Positions 1 to 9,135 of a DNA stretch of 64,000 nucleotides are shown piece by piece (the first letter of the stretch is position 1; each line of letters opens with the position of its first letter). The notes beneath the pieces were generated by a model. It was not told the DNA's origin, did not search any database, and was given only the letters and a program-made list of their open reading frames with translations. The translations under genes were made by a program, and so were the position numbers. Source of the DNA: an uncultured Lachnospiraceae bacterium (lineage in GTDB: Bacteria > Bacillota > Clostridia > Lachnospirales > Lachnospiraceae); the NCBI GenBank assembly GCA_947627365.1, contig CANQVT010000001.1, positions 115,353-179,352 of the forward strand, given 5' to 3'.

Positions 1-1373
1 GTCCCGCTATCCGCCAGCCGGTATGAGACAATCCCCGCTGCCAGCAAAATCCCGTAATACAGCGCAATCCGCCAGACAGCCGGACGCCCCGCGACCCACA
101 CGGACAGCGGCAGCCCTTCTTTGAGCCTGCAGAGCAGTTCAAACAGACCCAGAATGTAGTGCACGGGCGCCACGAGAAAAATACCCAGAGGCAGCGAGAA
201 CAACCCAACCATCCCGGCAAGCAGTCCGCAGACCATGAGCGCCGTCATCAGCGGGACGACCGCCAGATTGATCAGAATGCTCCACGGCACTGCCTGATAG
301 AAAAAATACAAGGTGACCGGTAGCGTCCCGAGCCAGATTGCCAGACCGGGGAGAAACACCCTGAGCAAATTCCGTACAAACCTCGGCGAATCCATCACTT
401 CGCGGAAACTCCTCTTCAGACAGGGAACCAGCAAGGCAATCGTCAGAACCGCCGCGAACGAGAGCAGAAACGACGATTGTGACAGATTTCGCGCGTCGGC
501 AAGAAGCAGAAGCATCGCCGCGGCCGCGGCAGCCGTAATCATGTCGTACTTCCTGCCCCAAAACTGCGCGCCCAGCCAGAACGCGAACATGATCAGCGCG
601 CGCACGGCAGAAACCCCGGCCCCCGACATCAACACATAAAATACGACGGCCGCGCCTGAGACCGCACAGCAGCCCCCAAACGGCGCACCCAGCTTCCGAA
701 GCAGACGGTACAGGCACATCCCTATCAGAGAGATGTGCAGTCCCGAGATCGCCAGGATATGCGCGATGCCGCCCTCCTGATAAAATTCCTTCCACTCCTG
801 TGTGAGCAGCTCCCGTTCTCCGAGGCAGATCGCCTCCATCGTATGAGCCTCCTGAGTTTCCAGGATCGCCTCGAAGGAGCTGCCGAGCCTGCGGCGCACG
901 ATGCAAAGCGCCCTTGCAAGACTCATCCGCCCCGGCCGCATTTCACTGATCACAGCATCGGAAATCATGCAGATGGAATCCTGCGCGAAATAGTACGCCT
1001 GCGCGTCGAACTGTCCGGGATTCGCGGCCGGTTCCCGGAAAACAGCCTTCCCCGAGGCCACGATCTCATCCCCCGGCAAAAGCTCCTTATATTCTGTTGT
1101 GATAGTCACATTCAAATCTGGAAGTAAAGATTGTTCCGAATTGTCTTTTTTCTGAATGGTAAGATGATCCACCGACAGGCGTACGCCTGAAGATACTGCA
1201 CTGCACTTTGCCACGATTCCCGCAAGAGTGATCCTTTCCCCGTCCTCTGCCTCTTTCTGAAGCAGCGCGGCGGCTTCCCGCGGCGGCCCGTCCCTGTCCG
1301 GATGGGCTGCCGCGCACCACATGGCCGAAAGCGCGGCGAGCGCTGCGCAAAACATTGCAAATGGTCTTTTCAA
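1..1373 (-). CDS. comEC: ComEC/Rec2 DNA uptake channel (C-terminal part outside window)
   Basis: Inner-membrane channel that carries single-stranded DNA into the cell during transformation. About 457 residues are visible; the frame is open to the window edge. The start is a TTG at 1373-1371 with GAGGAG a few bases upstream. The N-terminal hydrophobic segment is followed by the DUF4131-type domain, recognised by NPGQFDAQAYYF near residue 110. Further on, the family signature HILAISGLHISLIG is followed by several hydrophobic segments of the Competence domain (about residues 215-457). The metallo-beta-lactamase-like C-terminal domain, if present, lies beyond position 1. The gene follows the GerMN lipoprotein by about 70 bases on the same strand and is probably transcribed with it. 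ComEA is encoded 3 kb upstream. Identification is secure; whether the cell is transformable is unknown. Confidence 0.9.
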   Translation of the reverse strand, partial: MKRPFAMFCAALAALSAMWCAAAHPDRDGPPREAAALLQKEAEDGERITLAGIVAKCSAVSSGVRLSVDHLTIQKKDNSEQSLLPDLNVTITTEYKELLPGDEIVASGKAVFREPAANPGQFDAQAYYFAQDSICMISDAVISEMRPGRMSLARALCIVRRRLGSSFEAILETQEAHTMEAICLGERELLTQEWKEFYQEGGIAHILAISGLHISLIGMCLYRLLRKLGAPFGGCCAVSGAAVVFYVLMSGAGVSAVRALIMFAFWLGAQFWGRKYDMITAAAAAAMLLLLADARNLSQSSFLLSFAAVLTIALLVPCLKRSFREVMDSPRFVRNLLRVFLPGLAIWLGTLPVTLYFFYQAVPWSILINLAVVPLMTALMVCGLLAGMVGLFSLPLGIFLVAPVHYILGLFELLCRLKEGLPLSVWVAGRPAVWRIALYYGILLAAGIVSYRLADSG

Positions 1374-1440
1374 CTGTTCTCCTCTATTACCTGCGCGCGG
1401 CACGATACGGCTGTTTCCCGCAGCCGTCCGCTCCATCACG

Positions 1441-2415
1441 CTATCCCGCTGATTCCTCGGTCTGCATTTCCCTCGTCTCGATAAGGTCACGGTTCATCAC
1501 GAAAACTTGTCCGAGGTCTACATCCTCCCGGAACTTTCCGTCCTCGTTTCCCTCAATCTCAAAACGCACGCCCGTGATGTCGTCGCAGGTCGCGCAGATC
1601 GAATTGACGATCGCATACAGCGCGGTCTCGGGATCCGGCGTATTCTCCGCCGGCTGCTGCTGCGCCGCGGCGTTGAACGTGATCGTACAGATCCCGTTCT
1701 GGATGTAAAGGTTCTGAACCCGTACATCCCCGGCAAAAATCGGGTAAAGTCCCTCTTCCTCCGGTCCCTTGATCAGCTGTTCCACCACGACGCGCTCGAG
1801 AACCATGTTGCTGGAATAGTGAAGATTCCGCATCTCTTTCGCGAGCTTATCGTCCTCTCCCCCTGCGAAATAAAGCTCCAGCGTCGCATACTGGTAGGAA
1901 TTGATACCGCCTTCCTTTGTATCGATGAACGAATTCGCATCCATCGCCGGCACCGGCTCTCCCTCGAGATCCTTAAGCTGCTCCTTCTCGACCGTGATCA
2001 TCACCTTCGTCACACCTGGCACCTGAGAAAACGTCTTAACGACCGCCGCCCGCAGAAGCACCTCCTGTGTATTGCTCAAATCATAGTATTCCTTCGAAAA
2101 ATCAATGCGCAGCGCGTCGATGCCCCGCTCATATCCGTTGAAAGCGACATTCTCCGGGACTACGCTCTGATAACCGGCCGGAGGCGTGACAAGCTGCTCC
2201 CAAAGCTCATCCATCATCTCCTCGAAGGTCTGCGCGCCCGGAACATAACTTTGCTCCAAAAGCCTTGTCCCTGACGGGTTGATATAATAGACTGTATAAC
2301 TGTTTTCCTCTTTCTGCTTCCTGCCTCCACAGCCGGCAAGCAGGATAAGCGCCGCCAGCGCAAACAGGCAAAGCGTCTTTCTTCTGTTCACAAGCTTCCT
2401 CCTGTACGTCTCCAC
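1441..2415 (-). CDS. GerMN-domain lipoprotein
   Basis: Predicted lipoprotein of 324 residues with a basic N-terminus, hydrophobic stretch and lipobox LLAGC with Cys29. Two GerMN-like domains follow, roughly residues 70-165 and 195-300; repeats of the form LRIDFSKEYYDL and CTITFNAAA are the conserved strands. GerM of Bacillus acts in sporulation and spore germination, and GerMN domains are also found in LpqB-type lipoproteins beside sensor kinases. Here the gene lies 38 bases downstream of the histidine kinase and 67 bases before comEC, so an accessory role to the kinase in the cell envelope is possible (inference). The tail after residue 300 is short and acidic. Confidence 0.8.
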   Translation of the reverse strand: METYRRKLVNRRKTLCLFALAALILLAGCGGRKQKEENSYTVYYINPSGTRLLEQSYVPGAQTFEEMMDELWEQLVTPPAGYQSVVPENVAFNGYERGIDALRIDFSKEYYDLSNTQEVLLRAAVVKTFSQVPGVTKVMITVEKEQLKDLEGEPVPAMDANSFIDTKEGGINSYQYATLELYFAGGEDDKLAKEMRNLHYSSNMVLERVVVEQLIKGPEEEGLYPIFAGDVRVQNLYIQNGICTITFNAAAQQQPAENTPDPETALYAIVNSICATCDDITGVRFEIEGNEDGKFREDVDLGQVFVMNRDLIETREMQTEESAG

Positions 2416-2453
2416 ATAACCCGGCGCTCCGCCGGATGTTCCGCCTGCCGCGA

Positions 2454-3917
2454 TCAGGGCACATACTTCAGCGGGATGCGCACGGTGAATGTCGTGCCTT
2501 CCCCTTCCTCGCTGTAGACCTTGATCGCCCCGTGGTGCATCAGCACCGCGCTCCTCGTGATGGCAAGCCCGAGCCCCGTGCCGCCGATCTCGCGCGAGTG
2601 CGATTTGTCCACGCGGTAGAAACGCTCGAAGATATTCTCCTGATCCTCCTGCGGGATGCCGATGCCGGAATCCTCCACCTTCACATAGAAGTATTTACTG
2701 TCTACATTGAGCGATATGTGGACCCAGCCGTCTTCCTTGTTGTACTTGATCCCGTTCTCGATCAGATTCGAGAGCGCAAGGCTTAACTTCGTCTCATCCA
2801 CCTCAGCCATGACAGGCTTGTAGCTCTCCAGCACAAGGTCTATGCCTCTTGCCGCCGCAATCGGGCGGAGCCGCTTCAGAAGCGTATCAATCAGATGATT
2901 GATGTTTGCCTCCTGAATGTTGATGTCGGATGAACGCTTATCCATCTTGACCAGAGAGAGCAGATCCGAAATAATCTTGTTCTCACGGTCAATCTCCTCC
3001 GCGATATCTTTCATAAATTCCCTGTACAGCTCGTTCGGCACCGCGTCCTGCGCCAGCAGCGAATCCGCGAGCACCTTCATCGAGGTGATCGGCGTCTTCA
3101 GCTCGTGCGAGACATTCGAGACGAACTCCTGCCGGGAGTCCTCCTGCACCTTCAGACGGTGCAGCATCTGATTGTACGCCTCAGAGAGGAGCTTCGTCTC
3201 CGTATAGTCCGGTATGGAGATCTCCTGCTCCGAGACGTCGCCCTGCACGCCCTCCAGAGAGCGCGTAATCTTGCCGAAAGGCTTTGTCAGCACGCGCGCC
3301 ACATAATAAGCGGCGACAAAGATGAGAAGGGTGAGCACGATCTGCAGGATCAGAACCGTGTTGCCCAGGGCTTCCTTTCCGTCCTTGACATCCTGCGTCG
3401 TCACGCTGACGATCATGATCCCCTCGATCTGTCCGCTCCCCGGATTCTTCACCGGCAGCGTCAGCTCGAGAAATTCGTCGTCCGGATTGTAATTTGTGGA
3501 ATCCGTGCCCAGAAAACACTGCAGCACTTCCTCAGAAATGATAACCTTATCTTCGTCGATCTCATACGTATCCCGAACAATGCGGAAATTGCTGTTGACA
3601 ATGATCACGCGACCGTTGTAAATCGTCGCCAGCTGCGTGAGCTGCCGGTCCACCTGCTTGTTCTCCACATTCCGGATATAGCCGGAGCTGCCGACCTGAT
3701 CGACGATCTGCTGGCACTGATTCTGAATCAGCGTGCTTTTCTGCTGCGCCGACTGATCTTCATAATTGTCCAGGATCAGATTTTTCATCAGAAAGATCGG
3801 CACCAGCCCTACCAGGAGCACGATCACGAAAATGCGGGCCCGCAGGCTCTTGAGATATTTGAGTACGCTATCCTTAATGCTGGAAATAATAACCCACTCC
3901 CCACTTCGTATGTACAT
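2454..3917 (-). CDS. Membrane sensor histidine kinase (WalK/PhoR-like)
   Basis: Sensor kinase of 487 residues. TM1 is about residues 29-45, the extracytoplasmic sensor about 46-186 (single Cache/PAS-like size), TM2 about 187-207, HAMP about 208-258, HisKA about 263-330 with phospho-acceptor His271 in VSHELKTP, and HATPase with DSGIGIPQED and GGTGLGLAI. The ATG at 3917 overlaps the end of the response-regulator gene by 44 bases and has no good ribosome site, so translation is probably coupled; no better in-frame start exists before TM1. The partner is the OmpR-type regulator just upstream. The signal sensed cannot be told from sequence. The layout resembles WalKR/PhoPR systems, but no YycH/YycI genes are present here. 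Confidence 0.92.
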   Translation of the reverse strand: MYIRSGEWVIISSIKDSVLKYLKSLRARIFVIVLLVGLVPIFLMKNLILDNYEDQSAQQKSTLIQNQCQQIVDQVGSSGYIRNVENKQVDRQLTQLATIYNGRVIIVNSNFRIVRDTYEIDEDKVIISEEVLQCFLGTDSTNYNPDDEFLELTLPVKNPGSGQIEGIMIVSVTTQDVKDGKEALGNTVLILQIVLTLLIFVAAYYVARVLTKPFGKITRSLEGVQGDVSEQEISIPDYTETKLLSEAYNQMLHRLKVQEDSRQEFVSNVSHELKTPITSMKVLADSLLAQDAVPNELYREFMKDIAEEIDRENKIISDLLSLVKMDKRSSDINIQEANINHLIDTLLKRLRPIAAARGIDLVLESYKPVMAEVDETKLSLALSNLIENGIKYNKEDGWVHISLNVDSKYFYVKVEDSGIGIPQEDQENIFERFYRVDKSHSREIGGTGLGLAITRSAVLMHHGAIKVYSEEGEGTTFTVRIPLKYVP

Positions 3918-4563
3918 ACTTCGGCTCGCTCGGGTTCGCCTCGATCTTCTCGCGCAGTCTCCGAATATGTACGTCTACGGTCCTGACGTCGCCCGGATAC
4001 TCATAGCCCCACACGATGTTCAGCAGATTTTCCCTGCTGTATACCTTATTCGGATTGAATACAAGAAGCTCAAGCACGTCGAATTCCTTCGCCGTAAGAT
4101 TGACTTCCTTCCCCGCGATGCTGACTCTGCGGCCCTCGCAGTCGATCGTCAGATCCCCGACCTCGACAATCTTGCCCTTTGGCTCGGCCGCCGCCTTCTG
4201 AGACGTTCTTCGGATGATCGCCTTCAGGCGCGCCTTGACCTCCAGAATATTGAACGGCTTCGTAATGTAATCGTCCGCGCCATACTCCAGACCCAGGATC
4301 TTATCCATGTCCTCGCCCTTCGCGGTGAGCATGACGATCGGCACATCCGAAAACTCTCTGATCTGCTGGCAGACCTCCAGTCCGTCCAGCTTCGGGAGCA
4401 TCAGATCCAGAAGGATAATGTCGTACTCCTTCTCCTTCGCCATGCGCACGGCCTCCTCGCCGTCATACGCGCAGTCCACTTCCATATCGTCCTGCTCCAG
4501 ACTGAAGCGGATGCCCTTTACGATCAGTTTCTCGTCGTCTACTACCAATACTTTCTTAGCCAT
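3874..4563 (-). CDS. OmpR/PhoB-family response regulator
   Basis: Two-domain DNA-binding response regulator of 229 residues, the usual length. The receiver domain (1-118) has the acidic pocket VVDDE, phospho-acceptor Asp53 in LLDLMLP, Thr80 and Lys102 (ITKPF). The C-terminal winged helix (about 130-228) carries LTAKEFDVLELL and the recognition helix region VRTVDVHIRRLREKIE, typical of the WalR/PhoP branch. A ribosome site AAAGGAGAG precedes the ATG. The gene is directly upstream of its kinase and 130 bases downstream of comEA. Regulon unknown. Confidence 0.94.
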   Translation of the reverse strand: MAKKVLVVDDEKLIVKGIRFSLEQDDMEVDCAYDGEEAVRMAKEKEYDIILLDLMLPKLDGLEVCQQIREFSDVPIVMLTAKGEDMDKILGLEYGADDYITKPFNILEVKARLKAIIRRTSQKAAAEPKGKIVEVGDLTIDCEGRRVSIAGKEVNLTAKEFDVLELLVFNPNKVYSRENLLNIVWGYEYPGDVRTVDVHIRRLREKIEANPSEPKYVHTKWGVGYYFQH

Positions 4564-4693
4564 GCTCTCTCTCCTTTATATTGCGCTTGCTGCGGTTATA
4601 TTCGTCTTTCCCACTGCCTGGTGGGTGTCTGCGCCGCCGGATCTGTCCCCGGCGCTTCTGTGCCGCGGACACGATCTGTATATGTGAAATTTT

Positions 4694-5365
4694 TTATACC
4701 GTGATTAAATCTCTGATCTTCGAAAATACGGCGCTCTTGATCCCGGAGATATTCCGGATCTCCTCGATGGATCCAAACGATCCGTGCTCCTCGCGATACC
4801 GAATGATCGCATCCGCCTTCGCGTCCCCGATGCCCGGCAGCGTCTTCAGCTGCTCGCGGTCCGCCGTGTTCAGGTTCACTTTCTGTCCGGCTGAGCCTGA
4901 CTCGTCCGGCTGCCCGTCCGCACGCATGTTCTCTGCGAGCACGCGCGTCTCTTCCTGCGTATACACATAGAGACGTTCCCCGTCCTGCAGAAGCTCCGCC
5001 TGATTCAGCCATTCTCTGTCTGCGTTCTGCGCAAACCCTCCGGCCAGCTCCAGCGCTTCAAAAACACGCATCCCCTCATGCAGCGGATACACGCCGGACC
5101 GCGCCACCGCGCCGCAGACGTACACATACCCCTCGGATTCGTTCTCTGCCTTTGCCTCTTCCGCATCCGACTTTCCGGCGGATACGGCGCTGTCGTCAAT
5201 TCCTGACGTCTGTGCTTCCTCCGTCCGAATGTTTCGTGTCTCCTGCTCCCGCACTCCGGCCGTATAGACCTCTGCGCGCCCGGAGCAGCCGGACAAAGCG
5301 AAGCTCAGGACAAACAACAACACAAATAGCAGGGTGGCTTTCCATCCCTGAAACTGGTTTTTCAT
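4694..5365 (-). CDS. comEA: ComEA-like DNA-binding lipoprotein
   Basis: Surface DNA receptor for transformation. The start chosen is the ATG at 5365 because it directly precedes a signal sequence ending in LSFALSGC (lipobox). The alternative TTG at 5404 would fall at or before the predicted transcription start. The order is signal peptide, Ala/Glu-rich linker to about residue 85, SLBB domain (YVYVCGAVARSGVYPL, about 88-145), linker, then a helix-hairpin-helix pair with VNLNTADREQLKTLPGIG and IEEIRNISGIK. This is the classical ComEA domain order; Gram-positive ComEA is more often held by a membrane helix than by a lipid. It heads the cluster that ends in comEC. Ribosome site is weak (CTGGGAAAT). 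Confidence 0.87.
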   Translation of the reverse strand: MKNQFQGWKATLLFVLLFVLSFALSGCSGRAEVYTAGVREQETRNIRTEEAQTSGIDDSAVSAGKSDAEEAKAENESEGYVYVCGAVARSGVYPLHEGMRVFEALELAGGFAQNADREWLNQAELLQDGERLYVYTQEETRVLAENMRADGQPDESGSAGQKVNLNTADREQLKTLPGIGDAKADAIIRYREEHGSFGSIEEIRNISGIKSAVFSKIRDLITV

Positions 5366-5408
5366 ATTTCCCAGCGGCAGCCGCCTCCGGTTTCCCTTAC
5401 ACAACTAC

Positions 5409-5437
5409 ATTTTAACCAAAAAGTAAAATTTTTGCAA
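5409..5437 (-). promoter_or_regulatory. Sigma-A-type promoter of comEA
   Basis: On the minus strand TTGCAA (5437-5432), 17 bases, TAAAAT (5414-5409). Transcription would start near 5402, which argues against the TTG start at 5404 and for the ATG at 5365. Confidence 0.6.
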
Positions 5438-5454
5438 CATTTTTTTCAAAAGGA

Positions 5455-5484
5455 GCAGATAACTGCGGCCCGGCACACCCGGGC
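5455..5484 (-). terminator. Possible terminator after glgX
   Basis: Minus-strand hairpin GCCCGG-loop-CCGGGC (5484-5468) followed by a second small stem GCAG/CTGC and TCCTTTTG. The run of T is interrupted, so this is a weak call. Confidence 0.4.
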
Positions 5485-5486
5485 TT

Positions 5487-7625
5487 TCAGCTTTTTATCT
5501 GGCGCCCCGTGAACACCGCGACCGAGCGCGGGCGCAGCGTATAGCTTCCGTCGACGCGGATCTCGTCTTTTTCCGGATATACATACCGCCCCTGCCCATC
5601 ACCCCAGGTATCCACGCTGAGATACCAGTGCATCGCGCCGGACAGAGCCGGAAGCGTGATCGTCACATCCTCCCAGTATGTATTGATCGAAATATATACC
5701 AGATCGTCCGCCCCTCGCTCCGCGTCGTACCCGGCGAAGCTGATCGAGAAAGTGCGGGTATTCTCCGGCAGGTTTGTGTTCTCCGCCTGCACGTCATGCG
5801 CGTGAATCGGCTCCATGCCGCAGACCGCGTCCGGAAGCTTTTTGCGGATGATCACATGCCTGTGGCGATAGTCGATCATGAAGCGGAAAAAGTCAAACAG
5901 CTCGCGGTTCTTCTCCAGCAGCCGCCAGTCCAGCCACGACAGCTCGTTGTCCTGACAGTAGCAGTTGTTGTTGCCGTTCTGCGTGTTGCCGAACTCATCG
6001 CCCGCGAGAAACATCGGCGTCCCCCGGCTGCACAGCAGCACAGCGCAGGCGTTGCGGATCATCCGGCCACGCAGCTTCAGCACCTCCGGATCGTCGGTCT
6101 CGCCCTCCGCGCCGCAGTTCCAGCTGCGGTTGTTGTCCGAGCCGTCCGTGTTGCCCCAGCCGTTGGCCTCGTTGTGCTTGCCGTTGTAGGAATAGAGGTC
6201 GTAAAGCGTGAACCCGTCGTGACAGGTCAGGAAATTCACGCAGGAATTGTAGCCCGCGTACGTCGTATTATCGTCCGGCGTGTATCCGCCGTACATGTCC
6301 CCGGATCCGGCGATGCTCCAGGCCGCCGCCCAGGATTCCCAGTTGTCTCCCTTCAGAAAGCCGCGGATCACGTCGCGGTATCTTCCGTTCCACTCCGCCC
6401 AGCGGCGGCTCGCCGGAAAGCTGCCGACCTGGTACATGCCGCCCGCGTCCCAGGCCTCGGCGATCAGCTTGACGTTCGCGAGCACCGGGTCAAAGGTCAG
6501 CGTCTTCAGAAGAGGCGGATTGTCCATCGGCGACCCGTCCAGGTTGCGTCCGAGGATGCTCGCCAGATCGAAGCGAAAACCGTCCACACGGTAACTGACC
6601 GTCCAGTAACGCAGGCATTCAAGGATCATCTGCTGCACCGTCGGATGATTGCAGTTCAGCGTATTGCCGCAGCCGCTGAAATTGTAATAATTCCCGTCCG
6701 GCGTCAGCATGTAATAGATCTTGTTATCGAAGCCCTTGAAGCTGAACGACGGCCCGTGCTCGTTGCCCTCCGCTGTGTGGTTGAACACGACGTCCAGGAT
6801 CACCTCGATATCGTTGTGGTGAAGCTCGCGGATCAGCTCCTTGAGCTCCGTGCCTTCCTTGTTGTACTCTTCAGCCGCCGTGTAGCTCGTGTTCGGCGCG
6901 AAAAAGCCGACCGTATTGTAGCCCCAGTATTCCAGAAGCTTCTTTCCATCCACCTCACGGGCGTTCCTCGTCTCGTCAAACTCAAAGATCGGCATCAGCT
7001 CGACCGCGTTGATCCCAAGCTTCTTCAGATAGGGTATTTTTTCTCTCAGGCCGGCGAAGGTGCCTCTGTGCTTCACCCCGGACGACTCATGCATCGTGAA
7101 CCCGCGCACATGCAGCTCGTAGATGACAAGATCGCTCATCTCGCGCTTCGACTGCGGCATATCGCCCCAGTCAAACACATCCTTCACGACCCGCGCGTGG
7201 TAATTCTTCTCCTGCCGCTCTCCCCAGTGCCGCTGGCCGGTCACCGCCTTGGCGTACGGATCGAGCAGGACATTCTTTTTGTCGAAGCGCATCCCCTGCT
7301 CCGGCTTCCACGGCCCGTCGATCCGGTAGGCGTACTCAAAATCCTCGATGTTCAGCCCAAACACGATCATTGAGTAGACGTCGCCGACCCGGTAGGCCTC
7401 CGGGAACGGCAGCACGGCGTAGGGTTCATCCTCTCCTTTGTGATACAGCAAAAGCTCGCACGACGTCCCGTAATGCGTGTGCAGCGTAAAATTCACCCCG
7501 GCCGGCAGCGCCGTCGCGCCGTTCACGTCGAACATCCCCGGCCGCACCGGAAATCCGTTTATCTCCGCCATTGGCTGCACCGACGTCGGCAGATCGATCG
7601 TTGTTTTCTTTTTGTAAAATTTCAA
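5487..7625 (-). CDS. glgX: Glycogen debranching enzyme (GlgX/isoamylase type, GH13)
   Basis: Hydrolyses alpha-1,6 branch points of glycogen or limit dextrins in the cytoplasm; no signal peptide. The 712 residues match the GlgX/TreX size. A CBM48-like N-terminal domain (about 15-150) with AVTGQRHWG precedes the GH13 barrel. Conserved regions are visible: DVVFNH (278-283), VDGFRFDLAS with nucleophile Asp353, LIAEAWD with acid/base Glu390, and TCHD near residue 475. The C-terminal beta domain ends at the stop. It starts with ATG after AGGGAGGAA. It is 12 bases downstream of the DMT transporter and may share its transcript, with no obvious functional tie. No other glycogen genes are in the window. 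Confidence 0.93.
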   Translation of the reverse strand: MKFYKKKTTIDLPTSVQPMAEINGFPVRPGMFDVNGATALPAGVNFTLHTHYGTSCELLLYHKGEDEPYAVLPFPEAYRVGDVYSMIVFGLNIEDFEYAYRIDGPWKPEQGMRFDKKNVLLDPYAKAVTGQRHWGERQEKNYHARVVKDVFDWGDMPQSKREMSDLVIYELHVRGFTMHESSGVKHRGTFAGLREKIPYLKKLGINAVELMPIFEFDETRNAREVDGKKLLEYWGYNTVGFFAPNTSYTAAEEYNKEGTELKELIRELHHNDIEVILDVVFNHTAEGNEHGPSFSFKGFDNKIYYMLTPDGNYYNFSGCGNTLNCNHPTVQQMILECLRYWTVSYRVDGFRFDLASILGRNLDGSPMDNPPLLKTLTFDPVLANVKLIAEAWDAGGMYQVGSFPASRRWAEWNGRYRDVIRGFLKGDNWESWAAAWSIAGSGDMYGGYTPDDNTTYAGYNSCVNFLTCHDGFTLYDLYSYNGKHNEANGWGNTDGSDNNRSWNCGAEGETDDPEVLKLRGRMIRNACAVLLCSRGTPMFLAGDEFGNTQNGNNNCYCQDNELSWLDWRLLEKNRELFDFFRFMIDYRHRHVIIRKKLPDAVCGMEPIHAHDVQAENTNLPENTRTFSISFAGYDAERGADDLVYISINTYWEDVTITLPALSGAMHWYLSVDTWGDGQGRYVYPEKDEIRVDGSYTLRPRSVAVFTGRQIKS

Positions 7626-7637
7626 AAAAATTCCTCC

Positions 7638-8072
7638 CTACTGTTCCCATTTAAAGATGACGATCCCGGCGATCGCTATCAGCATCCCGATCACCTTGCG
7701 CCACTCAAACGGCTGCTTCTCGACCTGAAAGATCCCGAACAGCTCGATCAGATACGCGACGATCAGCTGAGAGATCACGATCAGCATCGCCGCCCGCGCC
7801 GGCCCTAAGGAGCCCATCGCCTTCACGACCGTAACCGTGATGAACGCGCCGATCACGCCGGAGAAGAGCATATACTTGTGCTCCACCTGAGCGAGCGACG
7901 TCAGGTTTGTCCGATCAGAGATCAGCCACGCCGCCAGACAGACCAGAAGCGCGGTAAACTGCACAAAAGCAGACGATACCCAGAGGCTCGTCTGCTTCGT
8001 CACTTCTGTGTTGAACACGCCCTGCACGCTCATCAGCGCGCCGGACAAAAGCGCGATCAGAATTCCCCACAT
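7638..8072 (-). CDS. Small DMT-family transporter (YdcZ/DUF606-like)
   Basis: Integral membrane protein of 144 residues with five hydrophobic segments, about 1-20, 32-52, 68-88, 95-115 and 122-142. The order and length fit the YdcZ/DUF606 group, half-size members of the drug/metabolite transporter superfamily that act as dimers. Motif GSLGPARAAMLIVISQL before the fourth helix is typical. The substrate is not known. The start ATG has the ribosome site AAAGGAG at good spacing. It lies 122 bases downstream of the sortase gene. Confidence 0.82.
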   Translation of the reverse strand: MWGILIALLSGALMSVQGVFNTEVTKQTSLWVSSAFVQFTALLVCLAAWLISDRTNLTSLAQVEHKYMLFSGVIGAFITVTVVKAMGSLGPARAAMLIVISQLIVAYLIELFGIFQVEKQPFEWRKVIGMLIAIAGIVIFKWEQ

Positions 8073-8194
8073 ATCGATTCTCCTTTACTTTCTCCATACT
8101 GCGATTACAGGAAGAGTATATGTGGTTTTTCTTTTTTTATTCTTACAGCCTTGCCGCCTCTGTTCTGCTTCTGTCCACACCGGCTTTGCCGCCG

Positions 8195-9103
8195 TCATTC
8201 TGCCTCTGTCTGTGCCAGCTCCGCCGCCGTTATCCCGGCTTCCGTCTCCGACTCCGACTCCGCTTCCGGCCATACCTCAAACTCCGGCTCCGGCAGGGTC
8301 TCCGGCTTCTCCATCACAGGCAGCGTACCCGGATCCGGCTGTTCGACAAGCACGGCCTGCACGAGAAAACGATGCTCCGGATCATTCTGATAGCAGGTAG
8401 ACAGCGTCAAAATATGGCTGTCCGACGTCACCTTATCAAAGAGCCTGCGGTCGAAGGTCCGCACGTCCGCGCAGCGCTCCTCCACCTTGTCGAGGTACTC
8501 CTGCCGGTCCTTGCGGGAGCGCGTGTTCACGCCGCCGAGCTGGTGCATATTGTCCGACACATAAGCGGCGAAAATCCAATATTCGAGCGTGCGGTCCGGC
8601 AGATAAATATAGATTACATTGTGATCCCACAATGTCCCGAGATCCGCGAGCTCCGACAGCCAGCCGAACATCGTGTCGTCCTTCATATTGTGCCCGTAAA
8701 TGATCGTATTAAAATCCGAAAAATCCTTCTCGTTGTATCTCTGCGTATAAATCGAACCGTAGATATCTTCGTTTCCTTCGATGTCATGCGTCAGGTAGAA
8801 ATCCTCTTCGCCCACGCTCTGAAGCACCGGATAATTGATCACCGTTCCCGGTATCCGGATCCACGCATAAATATCCGAATTCAATTCCCACAGTCCCTCA
8901 AAGTCGATCGGGGATTCCGTCTCAGTCTCCGTCTCGGATTCTGTTTCCGTTTCGAATTCTGTTTCTGTCCCGGCTTCTGTCTGCGCCGCGGCCTCTGCTC
9001 CGTTTCCTGATGGTTCTTCGCCGGCCTGCGCCGCGACCCCTGCCAGACAGCCGAACGCGAGCAGAGCACAGAGCACCCTTCGCATCTTTTTCTTCTTAAT
9101 CAT
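8195..9103 (-). CDS. Class B sortase with acidic tails
   Basis: Cysteine transpeptidase that links surface proteins to the cell wall. The 302 residues begin with a hydrophobic signal or anchor (8-27), then a Glu/Thr repeat (TETE units, about 41-64), then the SrtB fold. The catalytic triad is visible: His138 in IIYGHNM, Cys237 in LTLSTC, Arg245 in EHRFLVQ. After residue 255 there is an unusual Pro/Glu-rich tail with further SESETE units. The N-terminal hydrophobic segment ends in AAQA, so the enzyme may be released rather than anchored (inference). It is 32 bases downstream of the HerA-like gene. Likely substrates in this window are the two TGD-ending surface proteins. Confidence 0.9.
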   Translation of the reverse strand: MIKKKKMRRVLCALLAFGCLAGVAAQAGEEPSGNGAEAAAQTEAGTETEFETETESETETETESPIDFEGLWELNSDIYAWIRIPGTVINYPVLQSVGEEDFYLTHDIEGNEDIYGSIYTQRYNEKDFSDFNTIIYGHNMKDDTMFGWLSELADLGTLWDHNVIYIYLPDRTLEYWIFAAYVSDNMHQLGGVNTRSRKDRQEYLDKVEERCADVRTFDRRLFDKVTSDSHILTLSTCYQNDPEHRFLVQAVLVEQPDPGTLPVMEKPETLPEPEFEVWPEAESESETEAGITAAELAQTEAE

Positions 9104-9135
9104 TTATTCCCCCACCACAAAGTGTTCTCTTCACG

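Noticed and set aside
139-906. 255-codon minus-strand frame near the left edge
   Set aside because: Wrong frame: the neighbouring frame reads a continuous ComEC with HILAISGLHISLIG.
5628-7373. Long plus-strand open frame opposite glgX (581 codons)
   Set aside because: Antisense shadow of a G+C-rich gene; no family motifs, while the minus strand encodes a complete GlgX.
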